Shown here one piece after another: positions 6,894 to 16,166 of a DNA stretch of 55,922 bases. The notes beneath the pieces are model-generated. The model did no database searches, was not told the DNA's origin, and saw only the letters and a list, made by a program, of their open reading frames with translations. A program made the position numbers and the translations under genes. The number at the start of each line of letters is the position of its first letter. Within the stretch, counting starts at the first letter, position 1. This DNA is from a virus. The stretch covers positions 1 through 55,922 of the IMG/VR virus record IMGVR_UViG_3300025154_002045; one strand, written 5' to 3'.

Positions 6894-9683
6894 TTAAAAG
6901 CCGTACTGATCCATACGCAATTTAAATGCGTCACGACCGCCCTCAGTGACGAGGATTATTTCTTCCTTAATTTCCTTTTTATCGATTGCACCCATAGCTT
7001 TGATTGATCCACGGGTCTGGTCGCCAGCTTTTATGTAATCGCAACACACTACAAGCTCGGCATCACCGTTCACGACAAAGTTCGCACTGTGGCTAGCGAA
7101 AATAAGCTGGCGTTTACTCTTAGCTCTCCAGACTTGCTGGACAATATCTTTGAACATTTTGCTGTCGATATCGTCTTCCGGCTGGTCAATGATGAGAGGC
7201 GCGCCCGGCTGGTTCAAAAGGACGGTAAGCAAAGCAGTAGCTTGCTGACCAGCTGATGCATCTGAAAATGCAATATAGTCTTTTTTCGTTTTGTTGGTGC
7301 AATAAGAAAACTTCGGATTAAATTGAAGCTCTGTAACGGAGAGATCGAGCCATCGAGCAGAGTCGAAGCTAGTCGCAATTCTCATGCGTTCGGTATCGAT
7401 AAAATTACATTTATTTAGAATCGGAGTATCCGGCATTTCATCCGGTCCCTCCGTAGAATGCAGTGCGAGTTTTTCAAGTTCCGAAAGAATACCATTCCAC
7501 TCAACAAATGGATCGCTGGCTTTCAATAGACATTGGCAGATTTTCTCAAGCTTCGCTTCATTGATATTCATGCCCGAAAAGGCGGTTTTAAGTTTTAGAG
7601 TAAGAGCGTCGGTGTCTAAACTATTCTTAATCTCTGCCTTAATGAGATCGCCAGAAAGTGCTGTGAACTGAGTACACTGCTTTTCAAGAGCCGTAATCTT
7701 TTGAGTATGCAAACCATCCCACTTCGTGCGAAGTTTTTTGTACACAGTTTCCGGGTCGCCAAGAGCCGCAAGTGCATTGCGTTTTTCCGTCTGTTGTTTT
7801 TTGAGTGCGGCGATACGCTTCTCAAGAGTTTGTATTTGATCGAGCTGTTGCTGGTTAACCTTAGCTTTTACTTTTGCGGCCTCGTATTTCTTATCAAATG
7901 CCACCTTGAGTTTTTCCCATTCTTTGATCTCGTCATTGATGGCCTTGAGTGATGCTGGCTTAAAGAGATTTGAGAGTGCAGTAACGCCAGCCTCTATTTC
8001 TGTAAACTTAGAAGCATATTTTTTTTGAATCCGACCGATCAGAGCTGTATTTTCTAGCTCAACCTCTTCCTCTTCCACCTCTTCACTTTCCAATGCTTCC
8101 ACAAGACCATTGACGTGTTCCTGTGTTGTTTCGAGCTCGTTTTTGAGACCCTCGATAATCGCTTCTTCGTTATCGTATTTTGCCTTCTGATCGATAACTT
8201 CCTGATCCTCTTTAGGCAACCCCTTGAGACTCTTGCGAAGTTTTCCAAGCTGTTCGGTTGATGAAGCTATCTCAACATTGTTTTTGTCGACTTCCGCTTC
8301 GATTTCCTTCATCCGGATTAAGTCACCATAAGCGGATCGCATCTTTGCTTCCGTGTCTCGTACATCCGAACGAATCTGATCGAGTTCCTGTTTGATTGGA
8401 AGCTCGACAAAACGCTTCAGCTCATCGATGCGTACACCTACGCTACTAAGCTGTTTCTGACTGTACGCTTGGATCGGAAGCAAATTGCGAACTTGCTGTT
8501 CTGTGGCCGGAGTGAATTCACCGTCGCCAATTTTAAGTAAAATTTCCTGCTTCTTTGAGTTACGTTTTACGATATGAGGAACGTCATTGAGCAGAAATTC
8601 CACATGCACCTCACCGTCAAATTTCTGGAGAGTATTGTCGATCAAATTCTTGCGTTTAGTCTGCACTATGTCCATGTCCTCGCTTTCTACCGGCTGATCA
8701 CAAAGACCCCAGCGGAGATATTCGAGGATTGTAGACTTGCCCGTACCACGACCACCGATGATGGCGTTGTACTGCTGGTTTAAATCAAAGCCAACCTGCC
8801 CAAGAAACTTGGAGTTTGTGACGCTGATTGAAGTGATCCAAAGATTCGGGAGTTCGGGTTCAACGAGAGAGACTCTGGATTCTCTAGCCAAACATGCCTG
8901 ACGGAGTGCCTCTGCAGTCGGCTCTGACCATTTGACGTAGGTGCTAGGTGATCCAAGATCGGAATGGTCACGCTTGCGGTTATCGGAAGTTTGAAAGACC
9001 GCAATCGGTTTGTACCCATTGTTTTGCTGACGTCCTTCAAGGATATTTTTGTAGCCGTCGCTAGACTTTGAATACTCACCATCAACATAACCGCCCACGC
9101 AACGCATCTCTTTGTAATGCTTTGCGAATCCATCACGGAAAAGAGTTTTATGTCCTGCAGTGGTGACGTTCGGGAGTATGATGAATTTTCCTTTAAGCCA
9201 AGGATGCTGATTCAGTCGTTCTTCGAGATCATTCAATCCCGTGATTGATGTCGGCGATACAGACTCAACACTTGCAAGTTTACTCTTAGCTAAATCCGTA
9301 GATGCAATAGTAAGTGTGGTGAGGATATCCCCGAATTTTGTCTCGTCGAAATCAGCGTCGAGCAAAAGTATTGCTTGGCATGGTGGAGATGAAAGAGTGA
9401 GCTCGATACCAGGAAAGACAACGATCTGATCCTTTGAATCAATAGATTCACCGATAAGATTAACTTCGGATGCGGCGGCCGCTTTTACATATGGGAACAT
9501 GCAAAAGTCATGGTGATCAGTTATCGCAATCGCATCGAGACCTTTTGCTCGGCACGCTTGAATAAGCTCATCTGCGTAAGCTTGGCGTTCTTTTGGTGTA
9601 GCGGCTTCCGCACCGTCCCAATTTGCATCTCGGGGAGTGTGAACTTGGAAGTCGCATTTGTAGAAGTGAGCGCCTTTATCCAT
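6894..9683 (-). CDS. PHP-SMC protein (TrlF-type AAA-like ATPase)
   Basis: A 929-residue fusion. Residues 1-270 are a PHP phosphoesterase-like domain (FQVHTPRD and AITDHHDF carry metal ligands). Residues 285-929 are an SMC/ABC-type ATPase with Walker A GGRGTGKST (310-318), a long coiled coil (about 430-700), a signature-like ASAGQQAT and Walker B LIIDQPEDD. This arrangement matches the TrlF family as I know it, which is found in defence and mobile contexts. It would hydrolyse ATP on DNA and may cleave phosphodiesters. It sits mid-operon, with four-base gaps to the nucleases on either side, which points to a shared complex or pathway. The AT-rich sequence before its ATG has no Shine-Dalgarno sequence. 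Confidence 0.88.
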   Translation of the reverse strand: MDKGAHFYKCDFQVHTPRDANWDGAEAATPKERQAYADELIQACRAKGLDAIAITDHHDFCMFPYVKAAAASEVNLIGESIDSKDQIVVFPGIELTLSSPPCQAILLLDADFDETKFGDILTTLTIASTDLAKSKLASVESVSPTSITGLNDLEERLNQHPWLKGKFIILPNVTTAGHKTLFRDGFAKHYKEMRCVGGYVDGEYSKSSDGYKNILEGRQQNNGYKPIAVFQTSDNRKRDHSDLGSPSTYVKWSEPTAEALRQACLARESRVSLVEPELPNLWITSISVTNSKFLGQVGFDLNQQYNAIIGGRGTGKSTILEYLRWGLCDQPVESEDMDIVQTKRKNLIDNTLQKFDGEVHVEFLLNDVPHIVKRNSKKQEILLKIGDGEFTPATEQQVRNLLPIQAYSQKQLSSVGVRIDELKRFVELPIKQELDQIRSDVRDTEAKMRSAYGDLIRMKEIEAEVDKNNVEIASSTEQLGKLRKSLKGLPKEDQEVIDQKAKYDNEEAIIEGLKNELETTQEHVNGLVEALESEEVEEEEVELENTALIGRIQKKYASKFTEIEAGVTALSNLFKPASLKAINDEIKEWEKLKVAFDKKYEAAKVKAKVNQQQLDQIQTLEKRIAALKKQQTEKRNALAALGDPETVYKKLRTKWDGLHTQKITALEKQCTQFTALSGDLIKAEIKNSLDTDALTLKLKTAFSGMNINEAKLEKICQCLLKASDPFVEWNGILSELEKLALHSTEGPDEMPDTPILNKCNFIDTERMRIATSFDSARWLDLSVTELQFNPKFSYCTNKTKKDYIAFSDASAGQQATALLTVLLNQPGAPLIIDQPEDDIDSKMFKDIVQQVWRAKSKRQLIFASHSANFVVNGDAELVVCCDYIKAGDQTRGSIKAMGAIDKKEIKEEIILVTEGGRDAFKLRMDQYGF

Positions 9684-9687
9684 AAAA

Positions 9688-10701
9688 TTAAGTAATCTTC
9701 AACTTACCTGACTTGAAGCCCTCGACTATGATCTTCATGCACTTATTAAAAGTACGCATGGCGTCACCTTTCAGTGGAGTATCCTGAATGCTCAAAAGTG
9801 CTTCTCGACATTCCTTATCGAGTCCGGCAATATCGTCCATTGTCTTGATTTCAACATTGGGCTCGTTTCGCAAAAGAAACCACTCTTTGTCTGTGGTTTT
9901 ACTGTGATCAAGGACTTCCAAGTCCTTGTGCGTCATTTTCGGGAATAGGTAATAAAACTTTTTATCGTAAAAATAATATTTTGTTAGAAACATCTCGCCA
10001 ACGGCGATATGTCCTGCACGTTGCGATCCGTCAGTGAAATTTCTACGCATGCGACCGGCATACTTGATGACATAGCCATCTTTAATGATGGTCGATCGTT
10101 GTTCTGCAAACTTCTCCCAATCTCCACCGTAAGCGGCGTTGAATTTAGTTATAAAAAGTTCGTGCATCTTTTCCAGATATGCATCGATATAAGCAGAAAA
10201 TGCAATGGGATTGTGGTAACACTCCAGCAAGTCTTTGACGACAGAGAGATCATCCGTAATTAAATATTTCCCTTTCTCTATCTTAGATGCAAAGTAAGCC
10301 ATGCCGTAGAGGTCGGGCTGTATTTTCTGTGTGCCTTTCTTTAAATAATAAACTCCGACAATGCCGTTCTTTACGCCACCCAGTGCATGATGAAATCTCT
10401 GATAGAGTGCATTACCGGCCGAGTTCCTACTTAGCGCATCAGTCCCTTCTAGCGCAATTACTGGCTTCTTGTTTATTTCTTTACCGTTGAGTCCATCAAC
10501 CCATTGTTCGTCTACATACCATGCGGCGTCACACGAACCGTAAGAAACACCCTCGAATCCAAAAGTAAGACCACCCTCTGAAAAGGACTTCTGATCCTCG
10601 TTGCTACTTTGTGGAAAGATTCGAAGTTTAATCCCTTTGGTTTCGTGACCAAGGGTGTCTAGAATCTCTCTTTTTATGATTTCGTCGCTGGAGTATGCCA
10701 T
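9688..10701 (-). CDS. Probable restriction-endonuclease-like protein, unrecognised family
   Basis: A 337-residue protein. The N-terminal third has GVSYGSCDAAWYVDE and then PVIALEGTDAL, which could supply D and E ligands of a nuclease core, although a clear E-x-K is missing. The next segment (GNALYQRFHHALGGVKNGIVG) is helical and looks well conserved. It is encoded between a PD-x-EAK nuclease and the PHP-SMC gene, with four-base gaps, in an operon that also holds two DNA methyltransferases. Context suggests the cutting partner of one of them. The function is inferred from neighbours. Confidence 0.5.
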   Translation of the reverse strand: MAYSSDEIIKREILDTLGHETKGIKLRIFPQSSNEDQKSFSEGGLTFGFEGVSYGSCDAAWYVDEQWVDGLNGKEINKKPVIALEGTDALSRNSAGNALYQRFHHALGGVKNGIVGVYYLKKGTQKIQPDLYGMAYFASKIEKGKYLITDDLSVVKDLLECYHNPIAFSAYIDAYLEKMHELFITKFNAAYGGDWEKFAEQRSTIIKDGYVIKYAGRMRRNFTDGSQRAGHIAVGEMFLTKYYFYDKKFYYLFPKMTHKDLEVLDHSKTTDKEWFLLRNEPNVEIKTMDDIAGLDKECREALLSIQDTPLKGDAMRTFNKCMKIIVEGFKSGKLKIT

Positions 10702-10705
10702 ATAG

Positions 10706-11788
10706 TTATAGGGATTTAATTTTCTCCAGAATCGCTTCCGTCTCCAACTCCAAGACGAAACTCACAAGGTCAGACTCCTTATTTATCTCTTCACCTTTCG
10801 ACTCCAGGTAGAACTGCTTAAGCTCGTCGTTCGTGAAATTTGAAATGAGATAAAACTTAATATAGTTCCCAAGCCAGACAGTGTACTCTTCCCGTGATAG
10901 TGGATTTTCCGCAGTATATTTTGTTGCGGGGAGTGTAATTTTTATTTTGAAATCGCCATCCAAACTGATTAAACCGAAGTAGTCCTTTGACGGCTTTGCC
11001 TTTGCCGGATGGATCTCGAATCCTTGATCAAACAATCCGGTGTTGAGATATTTTTCCAGCTGTTTGGTCATGACGAGATTGCCGGTTTTTGCCTCGCCGA
11101 CAATGAAGTCATGGGTGACATGATCACTCTCGTCCTTTGTTCCTTGCTTGAAGTTTCTAATAAGTGCCAACTCGATCATGTGGAAACCAGTGCTTGGGAG
11201 ATATCCGTAATTACTTATTTTTGTTATGAGCTCACTCAGACCATATCCGGCAAAGTCCGGAGAGCCTATCGCATGGGCGAGAGGTATTTGGTTCTCTACA
11301 ATGAAGCCAAGGTGTCGGAAGTATTCACCGGCAAGGTATTCCATAAAGGGTTCCATTCCATTGCCTTGCTTACTGGTCTCGATACGCTGGATGATGTAGT
11401 TTTCTCGGTCTTTTATGTGATCGAACTTTGTCTTAAGTAGATCGACTAATTTCTCTTCGGACTCAAACTCAATCGGGACGATATATTTATCGCCCTCAAA
11501 CAAATACTTCTTTGCTTGCGACAAAATGTACGGCGTGTTTTTGAGGACACCGTTGTCAAAAATACCCGATACGAATTTGTAATTAAACGCATTATAAAAA
11601 AGCTTCATCAATCCCTTTGGAGTGAAAGGATAGATCGGATTTTCAAAATACCCAGCACCAGTGATACTGCTATAAATAAAAGCTTCCTTCGCAGGCATTT
11701 TGACAGCCGGTCCCATTTCAGTATCGACAATCTCGAAATCGAAGTTGGCTTTAAATATATTGAAAAAATCTTTAGTGTAAATTTCCAT
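10706..11788 (-). CDS. PD-(D/E)XK restriction endonuclease candidate
   Basis: A 360-residue protein starting at the ATG at 11788, four bases after the methyltransferase stop; the longer frame runs back into that gene. The nuclease signature is visible in EYLAGEYFRHLGF, SPDFAGYG and FIVGEAKTGN, a PD ... E-A-K arrangement around residues 145-240. The N-terminal 130 residues are mixed alpha/beta and may provide target recognition. Directly following a DNA methyltransferase, it is most simply the restriction half of a type II-like pair. The recognition sequence cannot be read from the protein. Confidence 0.68.
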   Translation of the reverse strand: MEIYTKDFFNIFKANFDFEIVDTEMGPAVKMPAKEAFIYSSITGAGYFENPIYPFTPKGLMKLFYNAFNYKFVSGIFDNGVLKNTPYILSQAKKYLFEGDKYIVPIEFESEEKLVDLLKTKFDHIKDRENYIIQRIETSKQGNGMEPFMEYLAGEYFRHLGFIVENQIPLAHAIGSPDFAGYGLSELITKISNYGYLPSTGFHMIELALIRNFKQGTKDESDHVTHDFIVGEAKTGNLVMTKQLEKYLNTGLFDQGFEIHPAKAKPSKDYFGLISLDGDFKIKITLPATKYTAENPLSREEYTVWLGNYIKFYLISNFTNDELKQFYLESKGEEINKESDLVSFVLELETEAILEKIKSL

Positions 11789-11792
11789 AAAA

Positions 11793-13421
11793 TTATACGT
11801 GTTGTAATTTAAATAAGCTTTGCTGAACCTCTTTTTTTTTCTGCTCACGCTTCTCCTCCCGAGGAACATCCTGAAAGAGATTCGTGATGTTTTCAATACT
11901 CATCCTTTCGTGCTCGGCGACCTGAGAGCCATCAAAAATCTTGCTGATCACAACACCCACGAATAGATCGTATGCCTTGTTCAGATTAAAGAGCTTGTCA
12001 TTATTCTTGCCAAGGCATTTGACGATCTCATCCGCAATTTCGTCAGGGTAGATCGCTTTTTTATTTGTCGCCGGTGCTTTCTTTTGAGAATTTACAAAAG
12101 TCACGTAGAAGTCCGACTTAGGCGAAAACTTAGCCCAGTTTTTGTTGTAAGGACTGCCAAATGTGTCGTAAGAGGAAATGTCCACCAACTCCATGCCATG
12201 ATCCCTAATGAGCTCGGCAAGACTGATCCAGATTTTCAAATCTTTATTGTGGAAAGCAAGAGTAAAATAAGCATCTTTTTTGAGAACCCTTTTTGCCTCA
12301 CCAATAAAGGCGGTGAGCTGATCATAGTATTCGTTTACTCCTTTTTTCTGGACAGGATTTATAATGACCTCGTCCTCAATTTCAAACGCCTTCTCAAGCC
12401 AGCAATTCCAGATATACGAAAGTTCTGAGTATTGGATCGTGTCACCGTATGGAGGGTCAGTAATCAAATAATCCACGCTAGACGGTTTTACTTCCGCCAT
12501 CTTCAATGAGGATTTGTTGTAAATTTTGGACGAGGGTTTCGAGACCTTGTTTCGGGAAGCCTTCTCTGAGATCACAACCTTCGCCATTTTTACATTGTCG
12601 ACACGATCAACAAACCTCCACCACACATTCTCTTCGATAAAGTCGTCCGGAATCCAAAAGTTATTTACGCCAAGAGGACGAACATTCTCTGCTTTTAATT
12701 TGCTCACATGCAATAGGGTGTTGGTGAAAGCGAGCATGAACAAGTCTCTGTTTTTCAGAGGTAATTCTTTGATAGCGGTATGAAGCGTTGCCAAAGCAAA
12801 GAGATTCCTCTTTGTAAACATGTCCGACACTTTCTTTACTCCCTTATACGAAAACCGATCCTTATAGAATTTCTCCGGAAAGTCCATATCCGGATACTTC
12901 AAGCTTTTAGGAAATTTTACAGTCGGCTCTAGATCGTCTTGTGTGAGACTAACTTTTTGTTTATTCCGGAAACTACTGTCGGCGATCACTGCGTTATAAT
13001 CCTTGCTGTTTTTCTTTCCGAGAATGGTGTACAGAATATACTTATCTTTTGTCGTGTAGAGAGGCATTATTTTCTCCCTTACAGCTTTCTCGATTACCGA
13101 AAATTCGTCCTCGAAAGAAACCGGATCGTAGCTTACATCCATAGAGTTTTTTGCCAAAAAGACGGCAAAGGGATTGAGATCGTAGCCGATGAAGTTTCTG
13201 TCGGCCAAGACTGACTGCAATCCTATAATTCCGCTACCACAAAACGGGTCCAAAACGACATGATCCTTTTTGGAGTATTTTTCGATGTATTGATCGACAA
13301 CAAACCAGGGTTTCCTCGACCAATACTTGTGAAGCTTTGCGACGCGCGAATACTGACGATCGTGTTTGATATCGTTTACGTCGACAAGGTTCTTTACGAT
13401 TTGTGAAATGGTTAATGACAT
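11793..13421 (-). CDS. DNA methyltransferase (DPPY type)
   Basis: A 542-residue S-adenosylmethionine-dependent DNA methyltransferase. KLHKYWSRKPW precedes motif I (VVLDPFCGSGIIGLQS), then comes a long central region likely holding target recognition, then motif IV DPPYGDTIQYSELSYIW. The KYWSRKPW opening resembles large DUF1156-like methylases. The product is an exocyclic amino methylation (N6-adenine or N4-cytosine). One base separates it from the preceding methyltransferase gene and four bases from the following nuclease, so all three are co-translated or nearly so. Confidence 0.88.
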   Translation of the reverse strand: MSLTISQIVKNLVDVNDIKHDRQYSRVAKLHKYWSRKPWFVVDQYIEKYSKKDHVVLDPFCGSGIIGLQSVLADRNFIGYDLNPFAVFLAKNSMDVSYDPVSFEDEFSVIEKAVREKIMPLYTTKDKYILYTILGKKNSKDYNAVIADSSFRNKQKVSLTQDDLEPTVKFPKSLKYPDMDFPEKFYKDRFSYKGVKKVSDMFTKRNLFALATLHTAIKELPLKNRDLFMLAFTNTLLHVSKLKAENVRPLGVNNFWIPDDFIEENVWWRFVDRVDNVKMAKVVISEKASRNKVSKPSSKIYNKSSLKMAEVKPSSVDYLITDPPYGDTIQYSELSYIWNCWLEKAFEIEDEVIINPVQKKGVNEYYDQLTAFIGEAKRVLKKDAYFTLAFHNKDLKIWISLAELIRDHGMELVDISSYDTFGSPYNKNWAKFSPKSDFYVTFVNSQKKAPATNKKAIYPDEIADEIVKCLGKNNDKLFNLNKAYDLFVGVVISKIFDGSQVAEHERMSIENITNLFQDVPREEKREQKKKEVQQSLFKLQHV

Positions 13422-13422
13422 A

Positions 13423-14445
13423 TTATTTCTTTTGGAATACTAAGCAGTAATGATGCAAGATATTGCTTGCCCATGCTGAAGGGTATCCGTAGGGTGCAAG
13501 TCCGACTTTATCCTGTATCCAGAGCTTCTCGTCTTTGAGCACATACTTCTTCGAAAGAAGCCGTGCCAAGTCCCACGCCAATGGATACATTTTACCTTCT
13601 TTCTTTATATTCTTCACAATCACCACGAGGTAACCTCCGTCCTTCAGTAAATCGAAAATATCAAAGTATATATTCGCCAATTTCTCCAAAAAGAGATCGT
13701 AGTCGGCAATGTTGCCCAAGTCCTCTGCGGCTTCCGAGTAATTAACATCGAGACCATCCTTAGTTCTGTCTTTTTTGAAATCTTTTGTGCTTCTATTCAA
13801 CACATCCCAATACGGTGGTGATGAGATCGAGAAAGCGATTTTAGGAAGCTTTAATTTTTTGATGTTTGCGGCATTTTCGTTAAAGATAGTCTTTTTGAAT
13901 TCCGGAGTCCGCTTGAGAGATAGATCGTAGTATTTTTTGTTGAGCTCTATACCATATCCAATTCGGCCGGTTCGCTTACAAGCGACCATCGTGCTTCCAA
14001 TTCCACAGAACGGGTCCAACACAGCTTCACCTTTTTTGGTAAAGAAATTTATAAATCCCTCAATCATCGTCGGCGAGAATGTTGCAGGATGATCTTCGGT
14101 GTTCGGCGATATTTCTCGCTCTTCTTTTAAATCCTTATGTAAAGCATTGAAAATAAACCAGCTGCAACTAAATTTTACCCACTCTTTTCCTGTCATCTCA
14201 TTGAGTGGATTGGATAGATCGTAAGCACCGTCTTCCGGATTAATTAAAATGGCGTTGGCTTTTTCAACATCACCACCTGGGTTATACAAAGCAACTTCTG
14301 CCCATCTCTCAATAAAGTGGTCAGGTATTAACTCCTTTTTGTTCTTAAGGAGGTGAGCAAGTTTCTTTTTTGCCAGTTTGTTTTTTTCCTCGTCTAAGAC
14401 GGGTACAACTTGCTTTTTATCTTTGTAGTAAAAGTGGGATTTCAT
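13423..14445 (-). CDS. DNA methyltransferase (SPPY type, probable N4-cytosine)
   Basis: A 340-residue methyltransferase that begins at the ATG at 14445; a longer form would overlap the RadC-like gene heavily. Motif I is AVLDPFCGIGSTMVACKR and motif IV is ISSPPYWDVLNRS. SPPY is typical of N4-cytosine methylases. The N-terminal 100 residues have no recognised domain. Paired head-to-tail with a DPPY methyltransferase, it suggests a system that protects two strands or two sites. Intact by length and motifs. Confidence 0.85.
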   Translation of the reverse strand: MKSHFYYKDKKQVVPVLDEEKNKLAKKKLAHLLKNKKELIPDHFIERWAEVALYNPGGDVEKANAILINPEDGAYDLSNPLNEMTGKEWVKFSCSWFIFNALHKDLKEEREISPNTEDHPATFSPTMIEGFINFFTKKGEAVLDPFCGIGSTMVACKRTGRIGYGIELNKKYYDLSLKRTPEFKKTIFNENAANIKKLKLPKIAFSISSPPYWDVLNRSTKDFKKDRTKDGLDVNYSEAAEDLGNIADYDLFLEKLANIYFDIFDLLKDGGYLVVIVKNIKKEGKMYPLAWDLARLLSKKYVLKDEKLWIQDKVGLAPYGYPSAWASNILHHYCLVFQKK

Positions 14446-14452
14446 AATTGAT

Positions 14453-14956
14453 TTATTCTGCTGGAATATATTCCTGATGACCGCATCTGCATGCCGTACC
14501 ATCGTTAGTGGCCATGCTGAAGTACGATTTCTTAGCAACGATAATAAAGTCTTCAAAGAATGGCTTGAACGACAAAACCTGCGAGTCTGCTTGCAGTGCT
14601 CGCATAAGTTTCTTGTCATCCTCATCCGGAGTCGGATCAGTAGAGCCGGGATGATTGATTAAGATCATGAACTTCTTTGCAAGGAATAGAGAGAAGTAAT
14701 GCCAGAGCATTTGCGTATCGAGATTCTTGGGGGAGGAACCAAGAAAGACCTGATGTCCGAGGAACAGGTTTCGGTCGTCGAGATAGATTCCAATCACTTT
14801 GGAAACACTTTCGTCTTCCAAGTCTTTGAGAAATTTGTACAGGTCTTCCGGATCACGAACCTGACCCTGAATCGGAAGCTCTACATCGGTCTCAACGATC
14901 TCATATTTCTTGAGGTATCGTTTTCCATCATCATTTTTGTGTTCAACGTTTTTCAT
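14453..14956 (-). CDS. RadC-like JAB/MPN-domain protein with altered metal site
   Basis: A 167-residue protein resembling the C-terminal RadC (JAB1/MPN+) domain: VIGIYLDDRNLFLGHQVFLG, LWHYFSLFLAKKFMILINHPGS, TPDEDDKKLMRALQ and FIIVAKKSYFSM. RadC normally has HxHP before a proline and aspartate. Here the first histidine is replaced (INHP), so zinc binding is probably weakened. The tail adds CRCGH. RadC-like proteins are common in mobile and defence loci, where their role is unsettled. I chose the second methionine (14956), since the first candidate is a TTG. Confidence 0.75.
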   Translation of the reverse strand: MKNVEHKNDDGKRYLKKYEIVETDVELPIQGQVRDPEDLYKFLKDLEDESVSKVIGIYLDDRNLFLGHQVFLGSSPKNLDTQMLWHYFSLFLAKKFMILINHPGSTDPTPDEDDKKLMRALQADSQVLSFKPFFEDFIIVAKKSYFSMATNDGTACRCGHQEYIPAE

Positions 14957-14976
14957 AGGCAATTTCCAAAGTTAAT

Positions 14977-16053
14977 TTATAATTTGACGTACCTCGTGCC
15001 TCGGCCACGCCCGACTCGTTTGACTAGTCCGAGTTCTATCAATCTCTCCAATGCCTGACTGACTGTAACTCCTACAATGCCGGTGGCCTTGGCGATATCA
15101 CCAGGAGCGGCCTCGCCAACAGATGTGAGATATTTCCATACCTCGTACTGCTTGGGAGAAAGGGTGTCTTCGACTTTTTCCTCTTCCAGATACGAGAGAG
15201 CCTTTGTTGCTTGCTCTCGCACGACTGACAAAAAGAAATTAAGCCACGGCGAGATAGTGTCGTGATCAGTATTGAATGTTTCCTGCGACTTGCGGAGTGC
15301 CAAATAGTATTCGTCCTTGCGACGCTCGACGATTTGCTCGTGCGACACATACTGAACGAATTGATAACCAGATCGGAGTAGCAAAAGGTTCGTGAGCACA
15401 CGGGAAAGACGCCCATTGCCGTCTTCAAATGGGTGGATTTTCAAAAACTCAACGATAAAGTTTGAAATCAGAAGCAAAGGATGAAAGCGGTTCTTTTCAA
15501 ACGCATCATTTGTCCATTCAAGAAGCTCCTGCATTTCCTTTGCAGTAAGATATGCCGGTGTAGTCTCGAACATGATCTTGGCGACTTTGCCATCCGGTCC
15601 AAGTACGCCGACCGTGTTCTCTTTCTTTTTGTAACCGCCACGATGCACATCGTCTTTGTTGGAATATTTGAGAAGCTGATTGTGGAGTGATGTGACCACA
15701 CTCTCTCGAAGTGGCAAAGTCTGGAAAGAGTCAAAAACATTCTGAAGCACTTCAAGATAACCCTGCACTTCCTGCGAGTCTCGATCGGAAAACTTTGAGA
15801 CCGCAAGACCCTGCATTATTTTTTCTACTTCCTCATCGGTAAGCTTTGCACCCTCGATACGAGTGGACGCACCTGCAGAAGTAATAAGCACCGACTGCTT
15901 CAAGCTAGTGATCGCTTGCGGAGTCATTCGCAGACCCGACTTAAATTCACCTCGAATACCATCGATCTCAGCCAAGAGAGCGACAATGTGTGGTTCGGGA
16001 CTTTTGATCCTGTGATCGAATTTGTTTGTAATATTGTCCATAAGATTACTCAT
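14977..16053 (-). CDS. Fic AMP-transferase-like protein with winged helix
   Basis: A 358-residue Fic protein, first gene of the minus-strand cargo operon. The Fic core motif HPFEDGNGRLSR is complete, so transfer of AMP or another nucleotide onto a protein target is expected. An N-terminal inhibitory motif of the S-x3-E-G form (STRIEG, about residues 64-69) should block ATP placement until released. The C-terminal 70 residues form a winged helix (PGDIAKATGIVGVTVSQALERLIELG) likely to bind DNA. Its start codon lies within a palindrome at 16048-16090, which suggests autoregulation of the whole operon. Confidence 0.92.
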   Translation of the reverse strand: MSNLMDNITNKFDHRIKSPEPHIVALLAEIDGIRGEFKSGLRMTPQAITSLKQSVLITSAGASTRIEGAKLTDEEVEKIMQGLAVSKFSDRDSQEVQGYLEVLQNVFDSFQTLPLRESVVTSLHNQLLKYSNKDDVHRGGYKKKENTVGVLGPDGKVAKIMFETTPAYLTAKEMQELLEWTNDAFEKNRFHPLLLISNFIVEFLKIHPFEDGNGRLSRVLTNLLLLRSGYQFVQYVSHEQIVERRKDEYYLALRKSQETFNTDHDTISPWLNFFLSVVREQATKALSYLEEEKVEDTLSPKQYEVWKYLTSVGEAAPGDIAKATGIVGVTVSQALERLIELGLVKRVGRGRGTRYVKL

Positions 16054-16090
16054 ATAGGTTATATATGTGATTATATGGGATTATATGAGT
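16048..16090 (-). promoter_or_regulatory. Palindromic operator candidate at the head of the cargo operon
   Basis: ACTCATATA (16048-16056) and TATATGAGT (16082-16090) form a 9-bp inverted repeat; further TATATG half-sites lie between them. The Fic start codon is part of the left arm. A protein with a winged-helix end encoded directly from this site is a natural binder. Binding is inferred. Confidence 0.6.
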
Positions 16091-16120
16091 AAATACAAGT
16101 CCCTGACCTGTGGGTATCCT

Positions 16121-16145
16121 AAAAGCCCCTTAATCAAGGCTTTTT
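16121..16145 (+). terminator. Hairpin with T-run upstream of the zeta-like gene
   Basis: AAAAGCC (16121-16127) pairs with GGCTTTTT (16138-16145), with an inner CCTT/AAGG pairing and a terminal T-run. It would shield the zeta-like gene from transcription entering from the left. Confidence 0.55.
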
Positions 16146-16166
16146 CTACCAAAAACCTCCATTTTG

